Origin: Saprospiraceae bacterium
Lineage (GTDB): Bacteria; Bacteroidota; Bacteroidia; Chitinophagales; Saprospiraceae
Assembly: GCA_027488855.1 (NCBI GenBank)
Contig: JAIYAV010000237.1
Coordinates: 1-40,663 of the forward strand
DNA: 40,663 nt
Direction of reading: 5' to 3'
Position 1 is the stretch's first letter; each line of letters begins with the position of its first letter. The notes below the pieces were generated by a model, which did not search any database, was not told the DNA's origin, and was given only the letters and a program-made list of their open reading frames with translations. The position numbers and the translations under genes were made by a program. Positions 32,756 through 40,663 of the stretch are shown here, piece after piece.

Positions 32756-32958
32756 ATAAGCAATTCGAACCATTTTTTTAGGCTTTGATCAAAAAAAATT
32801 GGTTAAGCAGCGCCGAACATGCAATAATGTCGCTAAATTTTCTTTCTTTTGCGAGCAAGAAACGCCAGCGGTACGCCAGCTGTTTGATCACAATGAAGCT
32901 CCACTACTAAGGAGCGCGTTCGACATAATTTACAAAAACTCTTAGGTAAGGAAAATTA

Positions 32959-33996
32959 ATGAAGCTGTTCAGTTTTTTTAGACAAGAACTCGCCATTGAC
33001 CTTGGCACTGCCAATACCCTGATCATGCAAAATGATCAGATTGTTGTGGACGAACCTTCAATCGTGGCCATCAATCGCAAAACGAACGAAACCATTGCGG
33101 TTGGTCGTCGTGCGATGCAGATGCACGAAAAGACCCACGAAAACATTAAGACCGTTCGCCCACTGAAAGATGGAGTAATCGCCGACTTTCAGGCGGCTGA
33201 AAATATGATCGAAGGGTTCATCAATATGATCGATGGCCGTCGTCGCTTTTTTTCCCACATGAAAATGGTCATTTGTATTCCTTCAGGGATTACAGAAGTG
33301 GAAAAACGGGCGGTATTTGACTCTGCTGATCACGTAGACTCCAAAGAAACCTATCTGATTCATGAGCCAATGGCAGCTGCGCTCGGGATAGGTCTGGACG
33401 TGGAAGAGCCCGAAGGCAACATGATCATCGACATCGGTGGCGGTACTACTGAAATCGCGGTGATTGCCCTTTCCGGGATCGTCTGCGATCAATCCATTCG
33501 GATCGCTGGTGATGAATTCACTAGCGATATCGTGAGCTACATGAAGCGCCAACACAACATCCTGATTGGGGAAAGGACGGCTGAACAAATCAAAATTCAC
33601 GTAGGCTCCGCCTTGCATGAATTGGAAGAAGATCAAGCACCCGAAGATTTTGCTGTAAATGGCCGCGATTTGATGACGGGTATCCCCAAACAAATCAAGG
33701 TAGGCTACCGCGAAATCGCTCATTCGCTGGACAAATCCATCTCCAAAATTGAAGATGCGGTACTCAAAGCCCTGGAATCTACTCCACCGGAATTGGCTGC
33801 CGATATTTACAGAAGAGGGTTGTACCTGACTGGTGGCGGTGCGCTGCTGCGCGGTTTGGACAAACGTATTTCACTAAAAACCAAACTTCCCGTTCAGGTT
33901 GCCGATGATCCATTGCGCGCTGTTGTTCGGGGAACGGGCATTGCGCTCAAAAATACCGATCGTTTTTCCTTTTTGATCGATCGCAAAAGTGTGTGA
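32959..33996 (+). CDS. mreB: Rod shape-determining protein MreB
   Basis: Bacterial actin that guides lateral cell-wall synthesis at the inner face of the membrane. The 345-aa length is standard. ATP-binding motifs: IDLGTANTLI near residues 13-22 (phosphate 1), IIDIGGGTTEIAVI near 155-168 (phosphate 2) and LTGGGALLRGLD in the C-terminal third (adenosine). The N terminus MKLFSFFRQE is the amphipathic membrane-binding end. It begins the operon mreB-mreC-mreD-mrdA; a 16-bp hairpin separates it from mreC. The C terminus is slightly extended and ends FLIDRKSV. Confidence 0.97.
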   Translation: MKLFSFFRQELAIDLGTANTLIMQNDQIVVDEPSIVAINRKTNETIAVGRRAMQMHEKTHENIKTVRPLKDGVIADFQAAENMIEGFINMIDGRRRFFSHMKMVICIPSGITEVEKRAVFDSADHVDSKETYLIHEPMAAALGIGLDVEEPEGNMIIDIGGGTTEIAVIALSGIVCDQSIRIAGDEFTSDIVSYMKRQHNILIGERTAEQIKIHVGSALHELEEDQAPEDFAVNGRDLMTGIPKQIKVGYREIAHSLDKSISKIEDAVLKALESTPPELAADIYRRGLYLTGGGALLRGLDKRISLKTKLPVQVADDPLRAVVRGTGIALKNTDRFSFLIDRKSV

Positions 33997-34006
33997 TTTA
34001 CAGTAT

Positions 34007-34053
34007 ATAAGTTCATTTTGATTCCTTGAAACGTGGCATCAAAATGAACTTAT
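34007..34053. other. Hairpin between mreB and mreC
   Basis: ATAAGTTCATTTTGAT (34007-34022) pairs perfectly with ATCAAAATGAACTTAT (34038-34053), with a 15-base loop. It starts 10 bases after the mreB stop and lies 27 bases before the mreC ATG. Without a T-tract it is more likely an attenuator or RNA-processing site that lowers downstream expression than a full terminator. Confidence 0.7.
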
Positions 34054-34080
34054 TCCTCACCCGCGAGTTCCAATCACCAC

Positions 34081-34932
34081 ATGAATACTTTCCTGCAATT
34101 ACTCAATCGGGTCAATTCCCGGCTTTTGTTTTTTGGGCTCCTTTTCGTTTCGCTTTTTCTGGTTGTTCGGAACAACGAAGCGCAGGGTAAGATTTTTTTG
34201 AATTCGGCAGGAAGGGTGACTGGCTTTTTTGGCAGCGGTGCCACGGCCATTGGGAGTTACTTCAACCTCCGCAGGGAAAACGAAAAATTGCAACGCGAGA
34301 TCAGTGTGTTGCGCGGGCAATTGGCCAAGGATCAGTACAATACCCAAGTCAATATCGATACTTTGCAACGGGTGCTTGACAGTACCCGCATCCAAATTTA
34401 CAAGTACATCGAAGCCACCGTAGTCAATAATTCCGTGGATAAACCCAAAAATTACCTCACCTTGAACCGGGGTCGTCACCATGGGGTAAAGGAAAACATG
34501 GGGGTGATCACCGCCGACGGGGTATTGGGGGTAGTCAGGTATGTTTCGAAGTATTATTGCATCGTCATGTCCGTTTTGCATACCGATTCCCGGGTAAGTG
34601 CCCAAATTCGCGGCGCAGACAAAGGTTTTTATGGTTCGCTGGTGTGGAATGGCAAAGACCCTCGCTTCATGCAATTGATCGATATTCCCAAACACAACAA
34701 GATTAGCTCTAAGGAAGATGTCGTAGAAACCACTGGCTTTTCCACCTATTATCCACCCGGGGTGACGATCGGTAAAGTGTTTTACCACAGCATCCCACCC
34801 GGATCCAGCAACCATTTGATTCAGGTCAAACTGAATACCAACATGGCTAACGTGCGCTACGCACAAATCGTAGTGAACGTACATGCCGATGAAATCAATC
34901 AACTAGAAGCACGCGCCAAAGATGAACAGTAG
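34081..34932 (+). CDS. mreC: Rod shape-determining protein MreC
   Basis: Periplasmic partner of the elongasome, linked to the inner membrane. The 283-aa protein has one N-terminal membrane helix (LLFFGLLFVSLFLVVRNN near residues 15-32), a coiled coil around residues 58-95 (NLRRENEKLQREISVLRGQL), and the C-terminal beta domain with YLTLNRGRHHGVKENMGVI near 123-141, the usual MreC fold signature. Its stop overlaps the mreD start by 11 bases, indicating translational coupling. Confidence 0.95.
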   Translation: MNTFLQLLNRVNSRLLFFGLLFVSLFLVVRNNEAQGKIFLNSAGRVTGFFGSGATAIGSYFNLRRENEKLQREISVLRGQLAKDQYNTQVNIDTLQRVLDSTRIQIYKYIEATVVNNSVDKPKNYLTLNRGRHHGVKENMGVITADGVLGVVRYVSKYYCIVMSVLHTDSRVSAQIRGADKGFYGSLVWNGKDPRFMQLIDIPKHNKISSKEDVVETTGFSTYYPPGVTIGKVFYHSIPPGSSNHLIQVKLNTNMANVRYAQIVVNVHADEINQLEARAKDEQ

Positions 34933-35443
34933 CTCGACATTGCGCATTTCGCTGAAATTCATCATCATTTGGATCCTCCAAATCATTGTGCTCAAGCAGG
35001 TACAGTTTTTGCCACTGGGGCCTTATTCTTATGAAGCGTTTGTGTATCCCTTGTTCATTTTATTGCTTCCTTTTGGCATGCACGTCAACAGGTTGATGCT
35101 CATTGCGTTTTTTTCGGGGCTCTTGATCGATGCTTCTTACAATACCTTGGGTGTACACACGGCGAGTGCAGTTGTGTTGGCTTTTGCCCGGCCCTATATT
35201 TTAGCCCTGGTTTTACCCCGTGGAATCGACGAGGCGTTTACACCCTCGTTAGGGCGGCTGAAATTCCTTCCATTTTTGCGCTACGTGCTCTATGCCTTTT
35301 TGGTGTATTTGCCTTTTTACTACACAATGGTGTTCTTTTCACATGTATTTATCGTGGAAATCATCGTTAAAAGTCTACTCAGTTTTATTGTTTCCGTTTT
35401 TTTTACGCTAATTTTAGCAGGTATATTGAACGGTTTAGATTAA
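34922..35443 (+). CDS. mreD: Rod shape-determining protein MreD
   Basis: A 173-aa integral membrane protein with five or six helices, for example FIIIWILQIIVLKQVQFL near the N terminus and LLSFIVSVFFTLILAGIL at the C terminus. Low sequence conservation is normal for MreD; identity rests on size, topology, and position between mreC (11-base overlap) and mrdA (26-base gap). MreD binds MreC and helps assemble the elongasome. Confidence 0.9.
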   Translation: MNSSSTLRISLKFIIIWILQIIVLKQVQFLPLGPYSYEAFVYPLFILLLPFGMHVNRLMLIAFFSGLLIDASYNTLGVHTASAVVLAFARPYILALVLPRGIDEAFTPSLGRLKFLPFLRYVLYAFLVYLPFYYTMVFFSHVFIVEIIVKSLLSFIVSVFFTLILAGILNGLD

Positions 35444-35468
35444 CTCATTTTTTTCACAAGATAGCCCT

Positions 35469-37355
35469 ATGGATATCGGCAGCAATCGTCAGCAGGTTAT
35501 ACAGGTGGTGTTTATCGTTGCAGCAACTTTGCTTTTGGCTAGGGCTTTTTACTTGCAGATCATCAATGGTGAGTTCAAATCAGGTGATAAAATCACTGGT
35601 GCTGTAGCCCGTTTTCCCATTTATCCGGCCCGAGGTTTGATTTATGACCGCAACGGAAAATTACTGGTAGTCAATAATCCCATGTACGACCTGATGGTCA
35701 CTGTGGATGCAATGGATAAAAACATCAATGTCGCGCGTTTTTGTAAATTGGTGGGGATGACCCGCGAAGAGTACAACAAAGCGCTGGATAAAGACTTCAA
35801 AAGTGGTCGTTTTTCCCGATCCGTTCCCTTTGTGTTTAAAAGCAAAATTTCCGCTGAGGCGTTCGCCCGCTTTCAGGAAGCCCTGCCCGAATTCCGTGGC
35901 TTCGAAATTGTACTGCGCAACGCCCGTCAATACCCGGCACCAGTGGCCGCACATTTGTTGGGATACATTCGCGAAGTGAACCAAACTGAGGTGGAAACCA
36001 AGTCAGATATTTATGCCCCTGGTGACTACATCGGAGCAAGTGGTCTGGAAAAAACCTACGAGAATGAACTAAGGGGCAAAAAGGGCGTCGCTTTTGTGCT
36101 GCGCGATAAAATGGGGCGTTACGCTGGTTCTTACCGCAATGGCAAAGACGATATTCCTGTAACCTCTGGGCTAGACCTTAGAACCACTGTGGATTTGGAC
36201 CTTCAGCAATACGCTGAGCACCTGCTCAGCAACAAGCGTGCAGGCCTGGTCGCTATTGAGCCTGCAACTGGAGAGATTCTGGCCATGGTAACTACCCCCA
36301 ACTACGACCCGAACGAGCTCACCATTACCAATAACGCTCGTGGCGATGTGTATAAAAAACTGAATGAGGATCCCAACATCCCCTTATTTAACCGTGCCGT
36401 AATGGCGAAGTATCCTCCCGGATCTATCCACAAAACGATTTTGGCCCTCATTGGTCAGCAAATTGGAGTGTGGAACGAAAATCGGGGCGTGAGCTGTGCC
36501 GGGGGCTTCTTTGCGCCTGGTGTACGTTTGGGTTGCCACCGCCATGCCTATTGTGGCGACGTACGTTCAGGCATTCAACATTCCTGCAATGCCTATTTTG
36601 TGACCCTGTTTCGCGCCATTGTTGACATGAATGGTTATCGCCACCCCAATAAGGGCCTCGATACCATCAATTATTACCTGAATAAATTTGGTTATGGCCG
36701 CAAACTGGGGATCGATTTTCCAGGTGAACAAGCAGGGGGCTTTCCTACTTCCGCTTTTTTTGACCGCTGGTACGCACGCGACGGCCAATGGAAGTCGCTC
36801 TGGATTCGTTCCCTTGGCATTGGGCAAGGGGAGCTATTGTGTACCAATATCCAATTGGCCAATCTCGCCGCTACGATTGCCAATCGAGGACATTTTTATA
36901 CACCTCACTTCCTCAAGGCTTTTGGCGATTCCACCCTCACGACCCGGAGCACTTTCCGTACCAAAAATGAGGTTGGCATCGAGCGCAGGCACTTCGAACC
37001 CGTGGTAGATGGCATGGAACGAGTTACGATAGCGGGTACTGCTCGGCGGGCCTTTATCCCCGATATTGCCATTTGTGGCAAAACGGGTACGGCTGAAAAT
37101 AGTTCAGGGGAAGACCATTCGATCTTTTTCTGTTTCGCCCCCAAAGACAATCCGCGCATTGCCATTGCGGTATATGCTGAAAACGCTGGTTTTGGAGGCT
37201 CTGTAGCGGCACCTGTAGCCAGTTTGATGATTGAAAAATACCTCAAAGGGGAAATTCGGACGCCAGCTCGTCGGGAAATGGAAAAACAGGTCTTGAAAAA
37301 AGACTACATCATTCGGGAAGTTCCCGGCAAAAAAGGCAAATCAAGCCAACCTTGA
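35469..37355 (+). CDS. mrdA: Penicillin-binding protein 2 (transpeptidase of the elongasome)
   Basis: Cross-links peptidoglycan during cell elongation. The 628-aa protein has an N-terminal membrane helix (VIQVVFIVAATLLLARAFYL near residues 10-29), a pedestal/dimerisation domain with ARFPIYPARGLIYDRNGKLL near 46-65, and a C-terminal transpeptidase domain. The active-site triad is S319 in GSIHK, S372-C-N374 and KTG at 538-540. It ends with a basic tail. The RodA gene that usually follows mrdA in this operon is missing; a CapA gene lies 34 bases downstream instead. Confidence 0.96.
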   Translation: MDIGSNRQQVIQVVFIVAATLLLARAFYLQIINGEFKSGDKITGAVARFPIYPARGLIYDRNGKLLVVNNPMYDLMVTVDAMDKNINVARFCKLVGMTREEYNKALDKDFKSGRFSRSVPFVFKSKISAEAFARFQEALPEFRGFEIVLRNARQYPAPVAAHLLGYIREVNQTEVETKSDIYAPGDYIGASGLEKTYENELRGKKGVAFVLRDKMGRYAGSYRNGKDDIPVTSGLDLRTTVDLDLQQYAEHLLSNKRAGLVAIEPATGEILAMVTTPNYDPNELTITNNARGDVYKKLNEDPNIPLFNRAVMAKYPPGSIHKTILALIGQQIGVWNENRGVSCAGGFFAPGVRLGCHRHAYCGDVRSGIQHSCNAYFVTLFRAIVDMNGYRHPNKGLDTINYYLNKFGYGRKLGIDFPGEQAGGFPTSAFFDRWYARDGQWKSLWIRSLGIGQGELLCTNIQLANLAATIANRGHFYTPHFLKAFGDSTLTTRSTFRTKNEVGIERRHFEPVVDGMERVTIAGTARRAFIPDIAICGKTGTAENSSGEDHSIFFCFAPKDNPRIAIAVYAENAGFGGSVAAPVASLMIEKYLKGEIRTPARREMEKQVLKKDYIIREVPGKKGKSSQP

Positions 37356-37389
37356 CAAGCGGCGACTTTACCGCCCTTAATTTATTTTT

Positions 37390-38595
37390 ATGAGAAAAGT
37401 ATTGCCGTTTTTGGTGTTTCTGTTTGTATTGGGCCAGCTCTCTGCTCAAGATAAGCTCAAAATGATTTTTGTAGGCGACATCATGGGGCATGGGCCCCAA
37501 ATTGAATCCGCCGCCATCGAAGCCAACAAACTCTACGATTATTCTCCTTGCTTTCAATTCATCAAACCCTTGTTGGAACAAGCTGACTTGGCCATCGGCA
37601 ACCTAGAATTGACCTTACCGGGTAAGCCGCCTTATACGGGTTATCCGACCTTCAAAAGCCCCGATGAATTGCCCTTGGCGCTGCGTGCTGCGGGTTTCGA
37701 TTTGTTGGTCACTGCCAACAACCACTCTAATGATGGGGGGCTGATCGGGGTGCAAAACACCATCAAGACCCTGGAGAAAAACGGATTTTACCAAACGGGT
37801 ACCTTTATTGACTCCTCACACCGTGCAGCGCTGTACCCCTTGATTGTGTACAAAGGCAATTTTAAACTGGCTTTCCTCAACTATACTTACGGCACCAACG
37901 GCATCCCCAACCACAAGCCCAGCGTAGTAAACCTCATCGACGAAAAAGCCATCAAAGCGGACATCGATGCAGCCAAAGCCCACAAACCCGATGCAATCAT
38001 CACGGTAGTCCATTGGGGAGATGAGTACCAACTGGCTGAAAACGAACGCCAACGCGCCCTGGCCCAAAAAATGCTGACCTGGGGTTCTACCATGGTCATC
38101 GGTGCTCACCCACACGTGGTGCAACCCATCAAAAACTACCCCTTACAGGAAGCCGGAGCTACCCGCAACGGATTGGTAGTGTATTCGATGGGCAACTTCA
38201 TTTCTGCTCAAACCAAAACGTACACCGATATTGGTTTGATGGTGGAAATTGAATTGGAAAAAAAGGGTAGTCAGCAATCCGCAACCGGCAATCAGCCAGC
38301 GGCGGTCAGTAATGAGCAATCCGCAATGAGCAATCCGCAAACAATGATTAGCAAAGTGGAGTACATTCCAGTGTACCGTTATATTTACCGTCCTGCTGCG
38401 GGCAAGCCGGTTTACATGACTGTGCCAGTCGCCGCTTTTGAAAACGGGGAAATGCAAGCCCAGCAACCGATGCCCGAAGCTACCCGTGCTGCGATGAAAC
38501 AAAGTGCGGATGTGATTCGCAAAAACTTGACGCAACACGGTGCCATAGAACGTAAAGTGAGTGCCAAAGAGATTACCGTTACTACCGAAAAATAA
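37390..38595 (+). CDS. CapA family protein (PGA_cap metallophosphatase)
   Basis: Exported 401-aa protein: signal peptide MRKVLPFLVFLFVLGQLSAQ. The capA-type metallophosphatase domain shows FVGDIMGHGP near residues 29-38, GNLELTLPG near 73, VTANNHSNDGG near 106-116, VVHWGDEYQ near 205-213 and GAHPHVVQPIKNYP near 238-251. CapA proteins were named from poly-gamma-glutamate capsule synthesis, but most Bacteroidota members have no such operon, and a general envelope role is possible. A linker at residues about 294-318 is encoded by a short-repeat tract and differs from the rest in composition. The position right after mrdA suggests cell-wall involvement. Confidence 0.88.
   Translation: MRKVLPFLVFLFVLGQLSAQDKLKMIFVGDIMGHGPQIESAAIEANKLYDYSPCFQFIKPLLEQADLAIGNLELTLPGKPPYTGYPTFKSPDELPLALRAAGFDLLVTANNHSNDGGLIGVQNTIKTLEKNGFYQTGTFIDSSHRAALYPLIVYKGNFKLAFLNYTYGTNGIPNHKPSVVNLIDEKAIKADIDAAKAHKPDAIITVVHWGDEYQLAENERQRALAQKMLTWGSTMVIGAHPHVVQPIKNYPLQEAGATRNGLVVYSMGNFISAQTKTYTDIGLMVEIELEKKGSQQSATGNQPAAVSNEQSAMSNPQTMISKVEYIPVYRYIYRPAAGKPVYMTVPVAAFENGEMQAQQPMPEATRAAMKQSADVIRKNLTQHGAIERKVSAKEITVTTEK
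38271..38352 (+). repeat. In-frame short-repeat tract inside the CapA gene
   Basis: Iterated GCAATCCGCAA, GCAATCAGCC and GAGCAATCCGCAAT units encode a Ser/Gln/Asn/Ala-rich linker (SNEQSAMSNPQTMISK). Similar CAGCAATCAGC-type runs are common intergenic repeats in these genomes; here the run stays in frame within a gene. Confidence 0.65.
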
Positions 38596-38601
38596 ACGTC
38601 C

Positions 38602-39111
38602 GTGATCGTATCCACCATCGTCGCCGCCGCTAAAAACCGCGTCATCGGGATGCACAACCAAATTCCCTGGTATTTGCCTGCCGATTTGAAATACTTCAAA
38701 AGGACTACGCTGAATCACCACGTGATCATGGGGCGCAATACGTTTAATTCGATTGGGCGTCCACTGCCCCAACGGACCAACATCGTCGTGACCCGCGACA
38801 TCTTTTTTGTGGCTACCGATTGTATGGTGGTACACTCCATAGATGAGGCGCTGGAATTGGCTTTCGACAATGGCGAAACCGAGGCTTTTATCATTGGTGG
38901 CGGGCAGATTTATGAACAAAGCCAGGATTATTGGGATAGAATTTACCTCACCGAAGTTGATCTGGAACCAGAAGGGGAAGTTTTTTTTCCAAAAATTGAG
39001 CCCAAGGAGTGGCGCTTGACGTTCAAAGATGCCCACAAAGCCGATGACAAAAACGAAATGGACTACATTTTTAAAATCTACAACCGGATTGAGGCAAAAA
39101 CCGAAGAATAA
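38602..39111 (+). CDS. folA: Dihydrofolate reductase
   Basis: Reduces dihydrofolate to tetrahydrofolate with NADPH. The 169-aa protein uses GTG as start (MIVSTIVAAAKNRVIG), with no in-frame ATG ahead that fits. Active-site features: IPWYLPADLKYFKR near residues 22-35 with the catalytic acidic aspartate, VIMGRNTFNSIGRPLPQR near 41-58 (NADPH binding), and AFIIGGGQIYE near 94-104. It begins 6 bases after the CapA stop, so the two genes are probably cotranscribed. Confidence 0.96.
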   Translation: MIVSTIVAAAKNRVIGMHNQIPWYLPADLKYFKRTTLNHHVIMGRNTFNSIGRPLPQRTNIVVTRDIFFVATDCMVVHSIDEALELAFDNGETEAFIIGGGQIYEQSQDYWDRIYLTEVDLEPEGEVFFPKIEPKEWRLTFKDAHKADDKNEMDYIFKIYNRIEAKTEE

Positions 39112-39136
39112 AGGTTTACTTTTAAAAAATAAGTTT

Positions 39137-39144
39137 TAATTTTG
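39137..39144 (+). promoter_or_regulatory. Putative -7 element upstream of the DUF2851 gene
   Basis: TAATTTTG fits TAnnTTTG in the gap after the DHFR gene. No clear -33 TTTG is present, and the ATG at 39227 is 82 bases away, so support is weak. Confidence 0.3.
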
Positions 39145-39226
39145 TAGTCGACACCGCACTTTTGTGCATTCGATCCACCCTTAACAACAATGATTCTCGG
39201 GTTATTCATCTTTTAACCACGAGAAC

Positions 39227-40495
39227 ATGACGGAAGATTTTCTCCATTACGCCTGGCGTTACCAGCATTTCAGTTCCAATCAGTTACAAACCACCCAAGG
39301 TCAAAACCTGACCATCCTGGCCATTGGTGAACACAACCGCCACGCTGGCCCCGATTTTCTCAATGCCCGCTTGCGGATTGAGGATACTTACTGGGCAGGC
39401 AACGTAGAGGTACACCTCAAAGCCTCGGATTGGTTGTTGCATCAGCACGAAAAAGACGCCGCTTACGCCAATGTCATTCTGCACGTGGTGCTGGATGAAG
39501 ATCAGGACATTTATGATCCCCATGGGGAGCGGATTCCTTGCCTGGAGTTGCGCCATTTGCTTGATCCCAATCTTTGTAGCGCTTATTACCGCATGCTCAA
39601 CAACCACTTGTGGATTCCCTGTCAAAACCATTGGCAGGAGGTAAAAACGCTGAGCGTCAACTTGTGGCTGGAACGGGTGATGGTGGAGCGCTTGGAGGCC
39701 AAAACCGAGATTGTTAAGCGCTTTCTGGAGTTCAACCAAGGGGATTGGGAGGAGGTATGTTACCAATTGCTCTTGCGCAATTTTGGCCTCAGTGTCAATC
39801 TGGATCCTTGCGAGCAGGTGGCCCGCAGCTTGCCCCTCAAACTCATTGGCCGCCACCGGGATAATTTGTTGCAAATCGAAGCCTTACTCTTTGGGCAGGC
39901 AGGGCTGTTGGAGCTGGATTTTGAAGAAAAATACCCACAGCAACTGCAAACAGAATACCGTTTTTTGCGCCAGAAATACGGCCTGGAGCCAATGGCCGCC
40001 AGCAATTGGAAGTTTTTGCGGATGCGCCCTGCTAATTTTCCCACGATGCGTTTGGCGCAATTTGCGGTGCTCTTGTACCAGGGCAGCAACTTGTTTAGCA
40101 AAATTTTAGCAGCACAGGATATCGAAGAACTGGCGCATTTGTTCAGTGTCACCTTGCATGGCTACTGGTCGGAGCACTACACTTTCGGCAAACCTTCCAC
40201 CCGAAAATTGAAGCACCTTGGGAGCAATTTTATTGAGTTACTCATCTTGAATGCCTGTATTCCGCTGATCTTTTTTTATGGGGTGTACACCCAAGATTCA
40301 AAGTATTGCGACAAGGCTTTGCGCTTTTTACAAGAACTCCCACCGGAGGCCAATCACATTATTGATGGCTGGAAAAAATTGGGCTTTGAGCCTGAAGACG
40401 CCGGGCAAAGCCAGGCTTTGATCCATCTGAAGCGGATGTATTGTGATCAGCGGCAGTGTTTGCATTGTGCGGTGGGGGCGGCGATTTTGAAATAG
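39227..40495 (+). CDS. DUF2851 family protein
   Basis: A 422-aa soluble protein of the DUF2851 family, common in Bacteroidota and of unknown function. Conserved family parts are FLHYAWRYQHF at residues 5-15, GPDFLNARLRI near 41-51, WAGNVEVHLKASDWLLHQH near 56-74 and a cysteine-rich C terminus (YCDQRQCLHCAVGAAIL). The GxDF...EVHxK arrangement recalls a PD-(D/E)xK nuclease core, which would make it a DNA- or RNA-cleaving enzyme, but this is a structural inference without a confirming comparison. The C-terminal CxxxxCxxC may bind a metal. Confidence 0.88.
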   Translation: MTEDFLHYAWRYQHFSSNQLQTTQGQNLTILAIGEHNRHAGPDFLNARLRIEDTYWAGNVEVHLKASDWLLHQHEKDAAYANVILHVVLDEDQDIYDPHGERIPCLELRHLLDPNLCSAYYRMLNNHLWIPCQNHWQEVKTLSVNLWLERVMVERLEAKTEIVKRFLEFNQGDWEEVCYQLLLRNFGLSVNLDPCEQVARSLPLKLIGRHRDNLLQIEALLFGQAGLLELDFEEKYPQQLQTEYRFLRQKYGLEPMAASNWKFLRMRPANFPTMRLAQFAVLLYQGSNLFSKILAAQDIEELAHLFSVTLHGYWSEHYTFGKPSTRKLKHLGSNFIELLILNACIPLIFFYGVYTQDSKYCDKALRFLQELPPEANHIIDGWKKLGFEPEDAGQSQALIHLKRMYCDQRQCLHCAVGAAILK

Positions 40496-40530
40496 TAGGG
40501 TACTACTCTCAAATTTCAGATGAGTCGCTC

Positions 40531-40656
40531 ATGAATTGCCTCCAGCTTATGAAGTTTTTTGAAATAACCGATCTTAACTTTTAGGCTAGACCTCCATGAA
40601 TTGCCTCCAGCTTTAGCTGGTGGTTCGAAGGTCAAACCTTGAATGGGCTTTAGCCC
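40531..40656. repeat. Repeat cluster at the right edge
   Basis: ATGAATTGCCTCCAGCTT occurs as exact direct copies at 40531-40548 and 40596-40613. The second is followed by the hairpin CCAGCTTTAGCTGG (40607-40620), then AAGGTCAAACCTT (40629-40641) and GGGCTTTAGCCC (40645-40656). The cluster runs towards the end of the window and is probably one end of a larger Bacteroidota intergenic element. Confidence 0.7.
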
Positions 40657-40663
40657 AAAACTC

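Noticed and set aside
34099-34902. 267-codon minus-strand frame opposite mreC
   Set aside because: It is the complement of a well-supported MreC gene in a coupled operon and has no recognisable motif.
1-40663. CRISPR array, rRNA or tRNA genes
   Set aside because: The repeats seen are dispersed inverted elements without regular spacing and unique spacers; no cloverleaf or rRNA-like segment was recognised by eye.

Overview
The window looks like chromosome of a member of the Bacteroidota, most likely the Saprospiria (Haliscomenobacter/Lewinella relatives). This is an inference from gene content (DUF4175, DUF2851, ClpS, a fused E1 alpha-beta dehydrogenase, and the mreBCD-mrdA order), from promoters of the form TTG/TTTG-N19-22-TAnnTTTG, from starts that mostly lack Shine-Dalgarno sequences, and from dispersed inverted-repeat elements. 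No rRNA, tRNA or CRISPR array was recognised. The Gfo/Idh/MocA gene at the left edge is truncated by the window.

Layout. 1-1.8 kb: sugar oxidoreductase and a sugar-nucleotidyltransferase. 1.8-5 kb: AT-rich accessory stretch with a secreted TonB-C-like protein, an XisI remnant, a toxin-antitoxin pair whose toxin carries a frameshift, twin 22-bp palindromes, and a 181-bp inverted-repeat element. 5-11 kb: E1 dehydrogenase, GNAT acetyltransferase, two tandem small membrane paralogues, a flippase-like membrane protein and a VWA protein. 11-13.2 kb: a two-gene AAA ATPase/TOPRIM (DUF4435) module resembling the PARIS defence system, flanked by a MITE-like element and a short repeat. 13.3-24 kb: acyl-CoA dehydrogenase, EamA transporter, peroxiredoxin, ClpS, alpha/beta hydrolase, M1 aminopeptidase and the giant coiled-coil DUF4175 protein. 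23.8-25.4 kb: AraC regulator with a flavin-nucleotide-binding-like protein. 25.4-27.3 kb: a second AT-rich island with a membrane-anchored GIY-YIG-like protein, a close partner gene and a divergent XRE regulator with a perfect inverted repeat between them. 27.3-30.3 kb: two Tat-exported TIM-barrel isomerases around two small membrane proteins. 30.4-32.8 kb: adenosine deaminase-like enzyme and a non-catalytic M16 protein. 33-39 kb: rod-shape operon (mreB, mreC, mreD, mrdA) followed by CapA and DHFR. 39.2-40.5 kb: DUF2851, then a repeat-rich end.

The parts most worth attention are the GIY-YIG/partner/XRE island, the PARIS-like pair, the single-base frameshift in the ParE-type toxin, the A20 tract replacing a normal start at the M1 aminopeptidase, and the families of intergenic inverted repeats, some of which supply the last codons or the stop codon of neighbouring genes.
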